A stretch of 64,000 bases of DNA from Tulasnella sp. 424 (lineage: Eukaryota; Basidiomycota; Agaricomycetes; Cantharellales; Tulasnellaceae), in contig WSUB01000106.1 of the NCBI GenBank assembly GCA_019633425.1, positions 82,220-146,219 on the forward strand. Direction: 5' to 3'. The first letter of the stretch is position 1, and each line of letters begins with the position of its first letter. The position numbers and the translations under genes are program-made. The notes beneath the pieces are model-generated. The model saw only the letters and a list, made by a program, of their open reading frames with translations, searched no databases and was not told where the DNA came from. Below are positions 34,070-46,503 of the stretch, one piece after another.

Positions 34070-35094
34070 CTAGTTGACAACTTGGATGTTACCGCCGTCA
34101 CCCCCAACCGCCGGGCCGCTGTTGGCGGATGCTGCGCTATTAGCTCGGTTATCAGACCCTGCCGAAGAGGTGCGGGAGAAGTCTACAAAAGAACCCCGAT
34201 GTTAGAGTATTCACAAAGAACTAATGGGGATGAAGAACTAACCATTGTCATGGCCGAGGACTCCGTTAAGGGCACTGGCGTCGTTCAAGCTATTGTTCAA
34301 GGCGTCGACGTCGACGAGGTCGTTGCCATTGTCGAAATACCCGGAATTGATGTTTTGAGTTCCGGATGATGCATTGGAACTACCACCAGTGGCCTGTCCA
34401 CCAGCTCCGCTGTATGCGTCGCCCCCGTTGCCGGCTACATAGACGATGTTGGAAGGTTGCTGGAGGTCGCCTTCGGTGTCGGGCTGTGGACGAGTGTGAA
34501 CAGCGTGGACCTTGGGGTTTTTTGGCTTTGAGCCGTTTTTCGGTTTGCCCTTGGGCTTTCCAAGGTACGTCTTTGGGGCATCGGGAAAGGATTGGTCAGC
34601 GGCTTGCTCGTTGGAGCCAGGCCCATTGGAGCCAGGAGCCGGAGATGGGTGGTTATCAGCTGGGGCGGGAGCCGGGTTATTGTTAGATTGAGCCGGAGCA
34701 GGCTTGTTGTCTACTGCCTGATCCGGGGTTGGGTTGGGTCTGTTCGAGTTGTGGTCGGGGTCGAATCCAAAGACACCATTACTGAGTAGAGATGGTTAAT
34801 GAGATTGAGAATGGACAGATGATTGTCATGGACTCACAAATTACCGCCGTTACCTGCGTAAGCATTACCGCTGTTCGCCCCCCCTCCATTGCCGGCGTTT
34901 GCATTGAAAAGTCCCAGACCAAGAATGTCACCAGAGTTTCCACAGTTGTCACCTCCAGAAGCATCTCCTGCAGCACCAGTGAAAGCGTTACCTCCGTTTC
35001 CGGTCAACGCGTCGGGGCGAGGAGAAGGGATGGGCGCTGCCATGAGAGGGAGAGCGAAGATGGGGAGGGAGACAAGAGCCGGGGAAAGATGCAT
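34070..35094 (-). CDS. Secreted Gly/Asn-rich repeat protein
   Basis: Three exons (34838-35094, 34243-34781, 34070-34182) give 302 residues. A signal peptide (MHLSPALVSLPIFALPLMAA) is followed by a Gly/Asn/Ala-rich block built on a loose unit such as GNGGNAFTGAAGDASGG. The middle is a Pro/Asn/Lys linker (PAPAQSNNNPAPAPADNHP, GKPKGKPKNGSKPKNPK). A second Gly block then reuses the unit (GNGGDAYSGAGGQATGG), and the end is SGPAVGGDGGNIQVVN. One Cys only (GGDNCGNSG). No domain recognised. The make-up suggests a flexible extracellular or cell-wall protein; the matched end blocks could allow self-association, which is inference. Confidence 0.75.
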
Positions 35095-35493
35095 TTTGTA
35101 CGAATTATCGAGGAGATTTGAAGAGTAAGATGGCGGTTGAAAGAGCTGGAAGAGAAGTGTAACTGCTAGATGATGGGGAAGTGCTAGGCATGGTGCTGCT
35201 GATTATATACATGACAAGCCTTGGTCTGGCCAGAACGGAGCGATCGGGAAACAAACGAAAGTGGTCGACCAGCAAGTAGATCCAAGTCTGGCGCACGGGA
35301 GAGAAATCCAAAGCTGACCGAAAACAGTGAAATTGCAAAACTGGCTGAGCTTCAGGTCGAGAGGCCAAAACACGAGACAGGGATTGTTTGTCGGTCGACA
35401 AACAAATTCTCATCTAGCCTGCGCTGGCTTTCGACGTCGCAACCTCACCAACAACCAACCTCCAAATCTACCCAACGGACAACATTAAACCAA
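35095..35493. promoter_or_regulatory. Divergent promoter region
   Basis: 399 bases between the secreted Gly/Asn-rich gene (left) and the clathrin light chain gene (right), which point away from each other. A TATATA-like TATATAC lies at about 35204-35210, suitably placed for the minus-strand gene. Nothing else specific. Confidence 0.5.
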
Positions 35494-36477
35494 ATGGCAG
35501 ACATTGACGAACTCGAGAGGGCAGCTTCAGCTTTCCCCGACTTGGATGATATCACGCCATCCGGCGTTCCTGGCGGCCAGACTTCATTCCCCGACCTCGA
35601 CGACGGGTTTAGTGATGACGACTTTGGCCCTCTCGGTGGAGGAGCTGCCTTGAATAAGGGAACTACATCTGTGAAAGTCACTGGCGACGACATTCTCGAT
35701 AAATTCGAAGATCAATTCCCCGACCTGGGTGACGTGAGTGCTTTCTCTTTGCCCAACGTTTGAGATGTGCGACTGACTCGCGTTCTCTGCACTCGTGTAG
35801 ACGGCATTCTCCGCTCCTCCTCCTCCATTGTCAGTTGTTTCTCAGCAACAATCGTTCTATCAAACTCCCCCAATCCAGCAGCAGCCGCAGCAGTCGGTGT
35901 TCGGAGGAGCCTTTACCGCTCCGCAGGCGGAGGAGGAAGAGCCAGAAGTTATCAAGTCAGTAAGCGGACATAATGGTTGCACGTATAAAGCTCTGACAAC
36001 AAAAATCATTTTGAACGCAACGCTTTAGACAATGGCGCGCCGAGCAGGAAGAGCGTATCCGCGAACGTGACGCAGCATCCCAAAGCAAACGCGAGGAGAC
36101 GATCGGAAAGGCTGAACAGGCGATTGATCAATTCTACCAAGAGTACAATGCGAGAAAAGAGCGAAACATTGCTGAGAACAAGTTCGTCTTCCTCGTATTA
36201 TCTGAGCGGTGTAACTGTCTTTAAGGCATACCATGCTCACCTAATCGCGCTTGTGAATATTAGGAAAAACGAGGAAGAATACAAGGCTTCACTGACTGAT
36301 GCCCTTGCCGCCGGAACCACCTGGTCTCGTATTTGCGACCTGATCGAACTTCAAAACTCTCAGTCCAAGACTATTGCCCGAGCTGGTCCTGGGACTACTG
36401 ACCTCGCTCGCATGAGGGAGGTTCTTTTACGTCTTCGAAGAGAGGGTGAAAATGCTCCTGGCGCTGCAGGCTACTAG
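35494..36477 (+). CDS. CLC1: Clathrin light chain
   Basis: Four exons (35494-35733, 35801-35955, 36029-36181, 36264-36477) give about 253 residues. The N-terminus is acidic with two repeated FPDLDD motifs and FEDQFPDLGD, followed by a Pro/Gln-rich linker (QTPPIQQQPQQSV). The central heavy-chain-binding helix has QWRAEQEERIRERD, EQAIDQFYQEYNARKERNIAENK. It ends with the conserved TTWSRICDLIELQNSQSK and DLARMREVLLRLRRE. Clathrin light chain binds the heavy-chain proximal leg and regulates coat assembly in endocytosis and Golgi traffic. Size and layout are normal for fungi. Confidence 0.93.
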
Positions 36478-37156
36478 AGATCTTGTATGAGTTGCAGTTA
36501 TTGTACCCGATAGAATCAACTAAAGCACCAAGACCCGCGTGACTGCCTCCGAGTTTCTTCAATCAGGAGTACAGCATTATTCATTATTCTTGTGCTTGGT
36601 AAGTTGGGTCGAGTATCTTGGGTACAATGTTGGGCGAGTATTTTGGAGAATTCACGTGAGGGAAGCGGGCTTACCTGATCTCTGCGCAATGAACTGTAGA
36701 GCATCGCTGTAATCACACTCGAATGGCGAAACGTTCTCCATCTTGTGAGAAAAGAACTTGGGACCATTTAGCTTTCCACCCAGGTACGCCTCCGAAGAGT
36801 TCGCCGGCGGTCCGCCAAACCCGATCGAATCGGGGGGCGGGACTTGTTCTCCAGCCGAAGTTAACTGAGCTACTGGCTGCTACCGATGAGGATATTCGAC
36901 GGAACCGAGGTGCTGCGCATCCCCTCCATTCTCCAAGAACTTCTTCCGATCGCCCAGGAGTCAGCTGAACGACCGGGTCCTTGTCGGAATTCTCGAGCAT
37001 TCTTGGTGAGTTCTATTCTTGGAGCTCCTTCTAGCTTGCCAACGCCGGACCGCTGCCAATCGCGTCTTGAGAAGCTTGGCGGACCGCTTTTAGAGGAGGG
37101 GGAACGGTATTAAAGCGTTTGACAAGTCAGTGTCGTTTCCTCATCGTTTGCCCGTC
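36478..37156. other. Intergenic, no gene supported
   Basis: Two minus-strand frames (36713-37000 and 36516-36767) and a plus-strand frame (36886-37113) are open, but none shows a known domain. The right end is the promoter of the first GH43 gene. Confidence 0.45.
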
Positions 37157-38696
37157 ATGATGTGGCTTACGCTTTTCAGAGCCGCAACTCTCTTCCTGTT
37201 CGCTCAGGTTGCCGTTTCAGTAACTACTTTCACCAACCCCATTAAGAATCCCAATGGGTCTGATCCCTTCATGGTATACGATGGGGGTTACTATTATCTT
37301 TTGACCACGACCTGGACCAACGTCCAGGTAAGGGCAACTTCTTGAGTTATGACAGTCAGCGATGGGTAGGCTAATAGACTCCAAACAACTATAGATCACT
37401 CGAGCCACTACCGTTACCGGGTTGAAGACCGCAACACCCAAGGTTGTGTGGACCGACTCTACTTCTACTCGGTGCTGCAACGTTTGGGCACCAGAAATTC
37501 ATAAGGTCCGTTACCCGTCTCGGGATCACCTTCGTATATGGTGTTGACGAACCGCTCCCATTAAGATTGGTAGCACGTGAGTCTAAATTGAGTTTGTGAT
37601 AATTTTTGAAGGAGCTGTCGTTAACCTGGAGTTCAAAGATGGTATTTGTACTACACGGCAGTAGGTCGCATGTTTGCTCTTGCCTCGCGGCGTGTTAATG
37701 ACACTTCATTTAGGGCCAATCAGCCGACCTTGGTCTGCAGCGCTCTCACGTTCTTCAAGGTTCGTTTTAACATTGATTGGATGCGTCAGAAGGTTATAAT
37801 AATCAAACGCTCCAGGTGGAAGCACGCCTTGGGATTCGTACTCATACAAAGGTTTGGAGTTTCACAGAACACCTTGTTACGCGTGGAACTCACCAGAGAT
37901 CCTATGTAGCTCAACTAAAGGCAACGAACGCACCTGATGCTTGGTCCATCGATGGCACTGTTCTCACCGTTTCTGGCACAAACTACTTTGTCTTTTCGAG
38001 CTTCAACGGCGCTCTTCAATCACTCTACATCGCACCTATGACGAATGCTTATACGCTCGGTGCGAGGTAAGTCGGCTGAGCGTGAGGCTCTGACACAAAA
38101 ACATTGATTGATGTATCCTTTGTCAAAAAGGTCTCTCCTGAGCGACCCCACAAACAGCTGGGAGACCGTCGGTTCACCCGTTAACGAGGGTCCGCAAGCT
38201 CTCTACAAGAATGGTGCAATCTACCTGACCTACTCTGCTTCTTATTGTACGTGTTCCCGCTACCGCGTCGATCAACAAGGGAATCGGGATCACTAATGGG
38301 TTGCTTTCCGTCCTCTTACATAGGTTGGACTCCCAGCTACTCTCTCGGACTCTTGAAATATAACGGCGGAACAGTCACCAGCGCATCGTCTTGGACCAAA
38401 ACTGGACCCGTATTTACCAGTGCGAATGGTAACTACGGACCTGGCCACAATGGCTTTTTCACTTCCGCAGACGGGTGAGCTCCTAAATCTTTGCATCATG
38501 AAACATGTCATTGACGCAATTTCATTTTGATAGCACAACGACTTATCTCGTCTACCATGCAACTAGCAACTCTGCCGGAGCTTGTGATGGCTCGAGGTAT
38601 ACCCTCATCCAACCACTCTACTTCCATACCGACGGTGTTTCGCCGATCTGGGGAGTTCCGAGGGCCCTCTCAGACAACATTCCCGCTCCTGCCTAA
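37157..38696 (+). CDS. Secreted glycoside hydrolase family 43, without CBM
   Basis: About ten short exons rebuild a GH43 enzyme parallel to the next gene. A signal peptide (LFRAATLFLFAQVAVS) precedes TTFTNPIKNPNGSDPFMVYD, which holds the catalytic base Asp. Then come CCNVWAPEIHK, QSADLGLQRSHVLQ, STPWDSYSYK and the acid Glu in NEGPQALYKNGAIYLTYSAS, and last GPGHNGFF and GVSPIWGVPRAL. The protein stops right after the catalytic domain (DNIPAPA). Family activities are alpha-L-arabinofuranosidase, arabinanase or beta-xylosidase; this subtype with the CCNVWAPEIH segment fits an arabinose-removing enzyme, but that is inference. The start MMWLTLF is preferred because it gives a proper signal peptide and lines up with the paralog. 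Confidence 0.85.
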
Positions 38697-39519
38697 GACT
38701 CTAACTTTTAGTCGGGTAGTATTCAACTACATGATTCGATCAATAAATGGATAAAGATGAGCCTAGCTTCAAATTGAGAGTACTTTCTCTGTGCCGCGGC
38801 TGCCATCTCGTCGAGATTTAGCCATGAAAGGTTGATGACACGAGCGTAATCAAAGAATCACACCTTCCCCAAGGGGTAATCAGTCTGTTCGTTAAACAAA
38901 ATGCCCGCCATTTCACGGGCTAGCGGTGGCACTTGAACAATGTTAAGCACCTTGGTGTTTGTGCTGGCTTGAGCTGGTTGCAACGTTCTAAGCGTTCCCA
39001 CACCGCTTACGTGCTGTCCGACAGGATCTGCCATCCCCCCAGGTCGTGCACAACAGCTTCAGCCAAAATACAAGTCCCCAGTACACTCTTTCACCCTCCT
39101 ATAGTCACCTTGGCGCCGCGGTTGCAGCCTTGAACTTCCAAGACTGTAGCCAGGCGTAAAGGTAGCACCGACTGAATGGAAAATTATTCCAGTTCCCCCG
39201 CAAGGAGGAGCGTCCCATGGTCGCTGGACTGCCAAGACTAGAATTACTTCCTGAGATACATTACTGCTCCCCGAGAGTGTGAATCCAATGAGTGATATCG
39301 GTTTCTTGTCGGGATTGTTCCTGATTGGACCCGGCACCTTTGACCAAGCTTCTTTTCCTTTCTTTCGAAGGAGGTGATTTTCTCCGCCGTACATTCTAGC
39401 TACGGTCCGTCGCCATTTTTCTCTTGGCAAGGCTCGACGGACCGCTCGAAGAGAAAGGTTCCGCTATAAAATGGGTTGTTACGGTCCAGTAGGAATGTTG
39501 GTCATCTAAGCTGCGCAAT
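38697..39519. other. Spacer between tandem GH43 genes
   Basis: No gene seen. It probably carries the terminator of the first and the promoter of the second enzyme gene. Confidence 0.55.
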
Positions 39520-41572
39520 ATGTTGTGGTCCGCACTTGCCCGAGTCGCCTCGCTCCTACTTTTCTTCCAGGTTGCCTTTGCAGCCACAACCTTCACAAAC
39601 CCAGTCAAGAATCCAGATGGCTCTGATCCGTTCATGGTGTACGATGGAGGCTATTATTACCTGACCACTACCACTTGGACGAACGTGCAGGTCGGCTACC
39701 ACTCGACTGACGAAGCAGGGAAAGCAGCGGCCTTATGACTAGTCCCATAGATTACTCGAGCGACAACAGTTGCCGGGCTGAAGACAGCTACGCCCAAGGT
39801 TGTTTATACTGATTCTACCTCCACACGGTGCTGCAATGTCTGGGCCCCGGAGATTCACAAGGTATGCTTATTCTTATAATATCGTGATTAGGAGCTAATT
39901 ATATATATTATTAATTTTTAGATTGATGGAAAGTGAGTTTTGTCGACCTTCGAAGTCCATGACATTGCATGACACCATGTTTTAGGTGGTGGCTTTACTA
40001 CACAGCGGTGGGTTCTCTATTAACCTTACCATATGCTAGGGTGGCTTCTGAACCACCGTGCAGGGTCAATCAGCCAATCTAGATCTCCAACGCTCCCATG
40101 TTTTGCAAGGTACAGTCACCCGCCCTAGCGGCCGCATGCAATACACTGATGGGCACGCCGCACGCAGGCGGCAGCACCCCTTGGGATCCCTACTCGTACA
40201 AAGGTATTGTTGATTTTGTGGATTGTGTCCAGGCCAACATCTAATACTTTGAGGTCTTTCTAGGTCAATTAAAGGCAACGAACGCACCAGATGCATGGTC
40301 AATCGACGGAACTGTCCTCACCGTTTCCGGCACGAACTACTTCGTCTTCTCCAGCTTTAGCCCAAATAATATCCAATCGCTTTATATTGCACCGATGACG
40401 AATGCTTACACTCTCGGAGCAAGGTCTGCTCGTCGACGCACCTCTTGTTGAGGTGACACTGACCAGCAATCTCGTTTCCAGGTCACTCCTTAGCGAACCG
40501 CTGAATAGCTGGGAGCGAGTAGACACCCCCGTTAACGAAGGACCGCAGGCTCTGTACAAGAACGGGGCGATTTACTTGACGTACTCCGCTTCGTTCTGTG
40601 CGTATTTCTGAATGGCCACCGACAATACACCGGCAACAGGAAACGGCTAACATGTTCGCTTTCTGATAGGTTGGACTTCCAGCTATTCTCTTGGCCTTTT
40701 GAAGTACAACGGTGGAACAGTCACCAGCGCCTCATCATGGACCAAATCTGGACCCGTCTTCACTAGCGCCAATGGTCATTACGGCCCAGGACACAATGGC
40801 TTCTTCAACTCTCCCGACGGGTAAGATTATTCATCGAAAACGCTGTCGCGGTTCTGACCCGCCGTCAAAACCAATCAGCCAAACGACGTATCTTGTCTAC
40901 CATGCGACCAGCAACCCGAACGGAGCATGCGACGGCACACGTTACACTCTTATTCAGCCTCTTTACTTCCATACTGACGGCGTTTCGCCCATTTGGGGGG
41001 TTCCGAGAGCCCTGACGGACAACATTCCCGAGCCGGCTAGTGCGGCGGCCACGACAACTACCACGGCGACGACCACGAAGACAACAACGACAACGACCAC
41101 GAAGACGACAACGACAACGTAAGTTACCGAAATAATTCCAAGGCCATTATTTGACCGCCACAAATGCGTCTAGAACGAAGGCCACAACTACTACCACCAC
41201 CTCTAGCAGCGTAAGTAACCCGTGTCGACGCGGCTCCTCATGTGCTCTAATAATCCCTCCCAACTCCTAGTCCGGTGGTACAGTTGCGGGGTACGGTCAA
41301 TGCGGTGGTCAAGGCTGGAGTAAGTTCTTAATCTCTTGAACGGCGTCCGTCTTTACTCACACTCATCACAGCTGGAGGGACTGTATGTGTCTCGGGCTAT
41401 ACTTGGTGAGATAGACCCTTTTATACTAATGCCGACTCAGGAAACTAATGCACTTCTCTCATACAGCGTCTACCAGAATGACTGGTACAGGTGAGTTTGA
41501 GGGTGGTGGGACTTCCTTCATGCATCACCTGACATTTTGGGACTGTCTTCTAGCCAATGCGTTCCTAACTAA
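39520..41572 (+). CDS. Secreted GH43 enzyme with C-terminal CBM1
   Basis: A multi-exon paralog of the gene just upstream, on the same strand. Signal peptide MLWSALARVASLLLFFQVAFA, then TTFTNPVKNPDGSDPFMVYD, CCNVWAPEIHK, NLDLQRSHVLQ, STPWDPYSYK, NEGPQALYKNGAIYLTYSAS and PIWGVPRALTDNIPEPA. After this a Thr-rich linker (runs of TTTTTK) leads to a cellulose-binding CBM1: AGYGQCGGQGW, TGGTVCVSGYTC, VYQNDWYSQCVPN, ending at TAA. The four Cys and aromatic residues of CBM1 are present. The CBM would hold the enzyme on plant cell wall cellulose. Catalytic Asp and Glu are kept, so it should be active; likely arabinosidase-type. Confidence 0.88.
41041..41213 (+). repeat. ACx-rich simple repeat coding a Thr linker
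   Basis: ACG/ACA/ACC triplets repeat across the exon junction at about 41119-41173 and encode the Thr/Lys linker before CBM1. A similar ACC-rich stretch codes the linker of the PL4 gene near 51380-51540. Confidence 0.8.
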
Positions 41573-41728
41573 CGCTTTGGTCGGCCGCCCCGAGCTCGTT
41601 CCCTGAAAGAATGCATAGCTCTTAATTGCTGGCTGTCTCTAAACATACACCACAGTCCCGTGTCCAATCAATCTGTCCATATTCATACTACATAATCTGG
41701 GGGATTTACAAGACAGGGTGTCGACGCT

Positions 41729-43911
41729 CTAATAGGCCGACCGAGTACGATATGCTCGCAACAGTTTGTTTTCCGCCTCCTCTGGGTCTCCGTCAGTGAT
41801 GATGTGCTGCGAAAGCTGTTCGACCCTATCCTGTGGCAACTCCGAAGCCAGCAACATTCGGCCCATGTAGTCGTACGCTCGGGGAGCGTCGAGGGAGGTA
41901 TCGACAAGCGACCTTAGAGGCACCATGAAGCTCCTTTCGAACACTTCGGCGGAGCAATTCGATGAGCGGGCTAGTCGGGAAAGGAACCAGACGATGAACT
42001 TCGCTATGCGATGATTCGCACGGAGAGCTCTCTCGACGAGCCGTCTCAGAGCCTCGATTTTCTCCTCTTCATCGAGTGAAGCGAAGTCCTGTTCGGCCCG
42101 ATCGACGTCCTCCAAATTGAGGTCAAGCTTTCCTGTCTCTACATTTACCACGTCCCCGTCCTGAAAGATAGGCGCCGTCAACAGGAGGATCCATGCTCGC
42201 AGTAGGTTCGACTCACTTGACTCTCTTTGCCTCGTGGCACCCACTCCCTTTCTCGGAGCTCGAGCACGTCCTATTGTTACTACCGTCAGCTCGGCGACAT
42301 TTAAGCAAGAATATAGCCACATACCAAAAGAATGAAGCGAAGGCGGGGCCGGATCTGAGATATTTCGGACCACATCCTGATCATCCTGAAGTATATATCG
42401 AGATTCTTCTTTGATTTGGGATCCTCCAGAGCCTTGCCGACGACCTTGAGTAGCTTGGCGAAGTAAGCGACACCCTTGGCTCCTCCGTCAACCAGCCGCC
42501 TGAGGCACTCGTACAGGGTACTCTCGGGGCAGACTTGCATATTGAAAAGCTCCCCAATGAACAAAACCACTCCAAGACGCCTATGGCGTCGCTTGTTCGG
42601 GGTGATCGGGCTGTAGGAGGGGTCGTCGGTGACGCCTTTGGGCTTCTCGGCTGCTGTGTCGCTCGACCTGCTTAAGACTCCCTGAGCCTTGTCCTGCGGC
42701 CAATCCTTCTCGAATAACTCCTGACATTGGTCCAGGAGAAGCTTTCCGAAGAGAGCTCCTCCGACGATGTGTCGGCCTTGCTTGTCCTTTATCGAGTCCG
42801 CTTTGACGCCTTGGGATATTTGGTCCAGCATGGTGCGGACAAGGCGGGCGTACAGCTCCAATCGCGACTCCTGGGACTCGCTGTCGACTGCGTCGACGAT
42901 CCCTTGCACGACAGAGGCAAGCGTCTGAGCGTTTCGCTCGAACTCTGATCGATTGGCCCAGGCGACGAGACGGCTCGAGGTGATGTCTAGGTTCCTCGCC
43001 GTGAGTTTATTGAGCAGGCTGCGGATGGAGCGTTCGACCAGCAATGAAGTGTCTTCCGGTAAGAAAGGCCTCCATCCTCTGAGGACTGAAGGCTTCCACG
43101 CGTGGTCTGATGGTTTGAGAGGTTCCAGGACGACGCCAAGCTCGCTGGCAGGTGGTTCGGGAACAGGGGGAGCAAAATTCGTAACAGTGGCCCACGTATC
43201 CGATGGGAGGAGGGGTGCCGTTTTGGGTAAAGGACTCGTGCTGGGGCTGCGCTTGGTTCGCAGCTTCTCCCGGGACCTCTTGGTGGTTGCCACACCGGCT
43301 CCACGCCTTCCGCTAAGTCTGCTACCGTTCCCTTGAGGCGTAATGGGAGTGGGTGGAGCAGATAACTCGCCCGCAGCACGACCCGATCCTCGGAGAGCAA
43401 GAATGCCGAGATATCCGACTTCATGCTGAGACGATCCTGGGTTACTTCCAAAGGTCGCTCTGGTCGGGGTAACGGATGGGGGGCCATTCAAGCCCATCGC
43501 AGAGCGAAATTGGGCTCGACCATATGTGATCGGAGATGGTTGTGGAGGATCGATGACGATGGACTCGGAAGTGGGGGATGGTTCGGCGGTGACGGCGATG
43601 GAAGGGACGTCTAAGGAAGGCAAAACTGCCGGCTTGGATTTGCGAGACGCTTTGCTTCTAATGGATGGAGAGGAATCGTCACATTTGGTCAGATGGCGCT
43701 GCAATGAGGTCTCGTGGATTCAGAGCTATGCACATACCTGCCCCGTTTTTCGTCGGCAGCCGACGATCCCAAGGGTGCCCTGGTCTGGACAGCGAGAGAT
43801 AGACGATTCATAACGAATGAATGTACTGTGAGTCAAAAACTGAAGGGGGAGGCCTGAGGGATGATACTCCTTCGGCGATGGCTTGTGGTTTAAATGAGAA
43901 AGAAGGGCCAT
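41729..43911 (-). CDS. eIF4G-type MIF4G-domain protein
   Basis: Main exon from about 43702 down to 42324, then 42272-42230 and about 42164-41729; a short 5' exon (about 43751-43911) joins in frame at KTGQ/RHLTK. The N-terminal 190 residues are Ser/Pro-rich and disordered. The MIF4G domain starts at about VERSIRSLLNKLTARNLDITSSRL and runs through FERNAQTLASVVQGIVDAV, YARLVRTML, RRLGVVLFIGELFNMQV, ECLRRLVDGG and RFILL/DVLELREREWVPRG, the last being the eIF4G hallmark. eIF4G is the scaffold linking eIF4E, eIF4A and eIF3 on capped mRNA. At about 700 residues it is shorter than yeast eIF4G, and I saw no clear YxxxxLL eIF4E site, so it may be a shorter paralog. The 5' exon is tentative. Confidence 0.75.
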
Positions 43912-44450
43912 GGCCTCGTTGACATCGCACCTTTCAAGCTTCACCGGGGCAGGTCATTCGCCTATCGCGATTTCAACTGCGGGGGAGACGCAGAAACTAA
44001 GTTCGATAACAATCAACTCAGGTCCTACCGCCATTCGCCGATCCTGCCTTCCCTGCGGCTCCTGCGAGTTCATGATTCCTGATAACAGAGTAGATTGCCA
44101 GGATGATCCTTCAACAATTTCAAAACACCTTGAAATCAGAGGTGAGATATATAATAGAAATAAGGTTTAATCTGGAGCTTCGTGCGGAGGGATGCTGCAG
44201 GTAACGGTGCGGAGTCAGCTGATACCGGGTCTTTGGATTTTGACCTGCAGGACACGATTACCCGATTTGGCATCTAGATACTCTTTAACCACGTTGGTTC
44301 TTGACATCGGGAATATTCTCGCTAAGACTCATGACAACGACAAAACCGCGTGCAGCTGCATCGCCAGAGCCGTGCAAGAGGAGACGTGCAAAATCCACAT
44401 ACATGTATTCATTTCAAGTCAACCATGCAGACGCGGGGCTCTACAGATGT
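43912..44450. other. Intergenic, no gene supported
   Basis: Nothing recognisable. It separates the promoter of the MIF4G gene from the 3' end of the first Vps62-family gene. Confidence 0.5.
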
Positions 44451-46101
44451 TCAGACCAGCTCGTTCAATAGGGCGGTCGTATTCCAAGTTACCCCCACTC
44501 TTTCCAAGCTCTTGTATCTCGGTCCAGTGGGACCCTCTGCCCATCGCAACATGCTTAACTTCTGACTCAAGCCGAGGCTCCGTTCTGGCTTCCGTTCCGA
44601 TTCGTGTTTCTTCCCGAAGTGGAAAACGTCCTGCAGTTTATCTCCCACATCGCTGATCTTGTCTCCGACACTACCCTTGGGTTCCCGTACGTCGCTGAAC
44701 GAATTGCCCCATCTGCCTTGGTAATTCAGGACAGCAACAACCTGCTCTGGGGTAAGCCTGGTGTCGTATACAGGCGTAGATGCAGGACTTGAGGAGCCTT
44801 CGCCTGGATGTGAGGCAGGAGCGGGGGCTTCGCCTGGCGTAGGGGGCGCCGCAGTCGTCGTCGCTGTTGGAGGAGGAGCTGTGAGCGGCGTGAACGTTGC
44901 CGTAGGAACGTCGAATTTGGCGGCAACGTAATTGAGACTCGGATCCCAAAGTACTCCTTTATCAGTGTAGTCGACGGGACCGACGATGGGTACTGGACTA
45001 TAGTGCTTCGCTCTGGTGCAACGGGCAAAGCGTCAGTTAAACGATCGCAATCGAGGTGGAAACGGCACGAACCCAGGTTTCGCATACATGGCGTCTACAG
45101 CGCAGGGGAAGGTCGGTTAGCAGCCATTCACAAAACACGATAGCGACTAAAGCTCACGAGATCCTTTTGCCACATAGCCAACGGGGCGGTCGCCCATCTT
45201 CTCCACAATTGCCCAAGGGAACGAGTGTCCGTCAGCGTGCGCGGAGAGATGCAGGGCGATAGGCTTTCCATCCTTGAACCGGACCATTGAATGCTCCCAA
45301 TCACCTAGAAGACATGAGCGTTTATAATGGTTCTCGCTTCAAAGACTGATTAAAAGACTCACCAACATGGTTGCCAAACTTGGTGAAGGCAACCGTGTTG
45401 CCCAGATTGTAAGGGTAGAAATCTACCAGTACGATAAGCAAAGCAGTCTTTCTTGCCAGTCACTGGACGTCTTACAGAAATAAAACACGTCGACGACACC
45501 TGGCTCGACAATCGTGCTCTTATCAACGAGAATAAGCCAAACCGCTGAGTCAGAGCGCCTCGTGACGGGATCAGGTTTGCCGTGCGTGGCCGTTAACTTC
45601 TCGATACGGGCGTTCACTCGGGGATCCTCCTGCTGTAAATGAGTCTTAGGATCTGAAAAACTAGCAAGGAAAAGAAGATGAGATCTAGAGACTCACATTC
45701 AAGCAGAGAAAGACGTCCGGGTCGTTTACCGCGGGTATTTTAAGAGAATCCCATTTCCCAAAGATGTCCTTTGGTACTTCGATCAACGCTCCGTTCTTGT
45801 GTTGGGGGATGCAGTTTTCTAGGTGCTCCAAGGGGTTGCCAGGCCAGTACTGCTCCTCGTTGGATAGCCACATAAGAGGGGCGTACTGTAAGGCGTAAGC
45901 AGGAAGGGGTTCATAGGTTGGCTTTGTTCCCTGCTCAGCATGGAGGCCATCTTGAACGGCTTGGGCAGCGCCAACAACAGTCGCAATTGCGGGTTTATCG
46001 GCGGAGGGGGCAACACTTGGTGTTTCCTGGGCTGCAGGCTCGATGACTTTCTCGATAGCCTTTTCAGCGACTTCCTCGACTTTGTTCGGTGGGTCGGACA
46101 T
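44451..46101 (-). CDS. Vps62-family protein, copy A
   Basis: Several exons on the minus strand. N-terminus [19 protein letters not shown], then the Vps62 core: [111 protein letters not shown] and [20 protein letters not shown] Pro/Thr/Ala linker ([20 protein letters not shown]) interrupts the core before the final GRWGNSFSD and [15 protein letters not shown]. Vps62 of yeast was named for vacuolar protein sorting but its biochemistry is unknown. There is no signal peptide. Copy B follows directly upstream in the same orientation. Confidence 0.85.
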
Positions 46102-46503
46102 GACGATACTGAGGAAAACGGCGAGATGGGAGGAGCTGAGAGGAATCAGGTTGGGTCTTTGTCCTGATAAGCTACCCCTGTTATAATTAGCGGTCAGCGC
46201 CACAAAGCCACCGGATTTAGCGGCGGGCATCGGCTATCACCGTTTCGTCACCTCCTGCCCGGTCTCACCGGACATAATGCGGGGTTCGTGATGAGGCTTG
46301 AGCGCTGGCCAAGAATACTCGCATACATTATTCCTGGATAGATAGTTTTACTGGTAGAGTATCCAACTTGTGCGGCTTTTGCCGAAATTCCCGAGATCAG
46401 GGCCACAGGCGATCAAATAGTGAGCCTAGAATCGACATTACGACATACATATACAGTATTTATACCGAGTCAATTACGCAGACGCAGGAAGTTATGGGTA
46501 TTA
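46102..46503. other. Spacer between tandem Vps62-family genes
   Basis: Contains a copy of a short upstream motif also found before copy B: GCCACCGGATTTAGC-GCGGGCAT at about 46203-46228 and 48208-48232, both about 100 bases upstream of a start codon. GCGCTGGCCAAGA is also shared (46302 and 48307). Confidence 0.65.

Noticed and set aside
36713..37000. Possible F-box or kinase fragment near 36.9 kb
   Set aside because: A short ILQELLP-like string only; too little to support.
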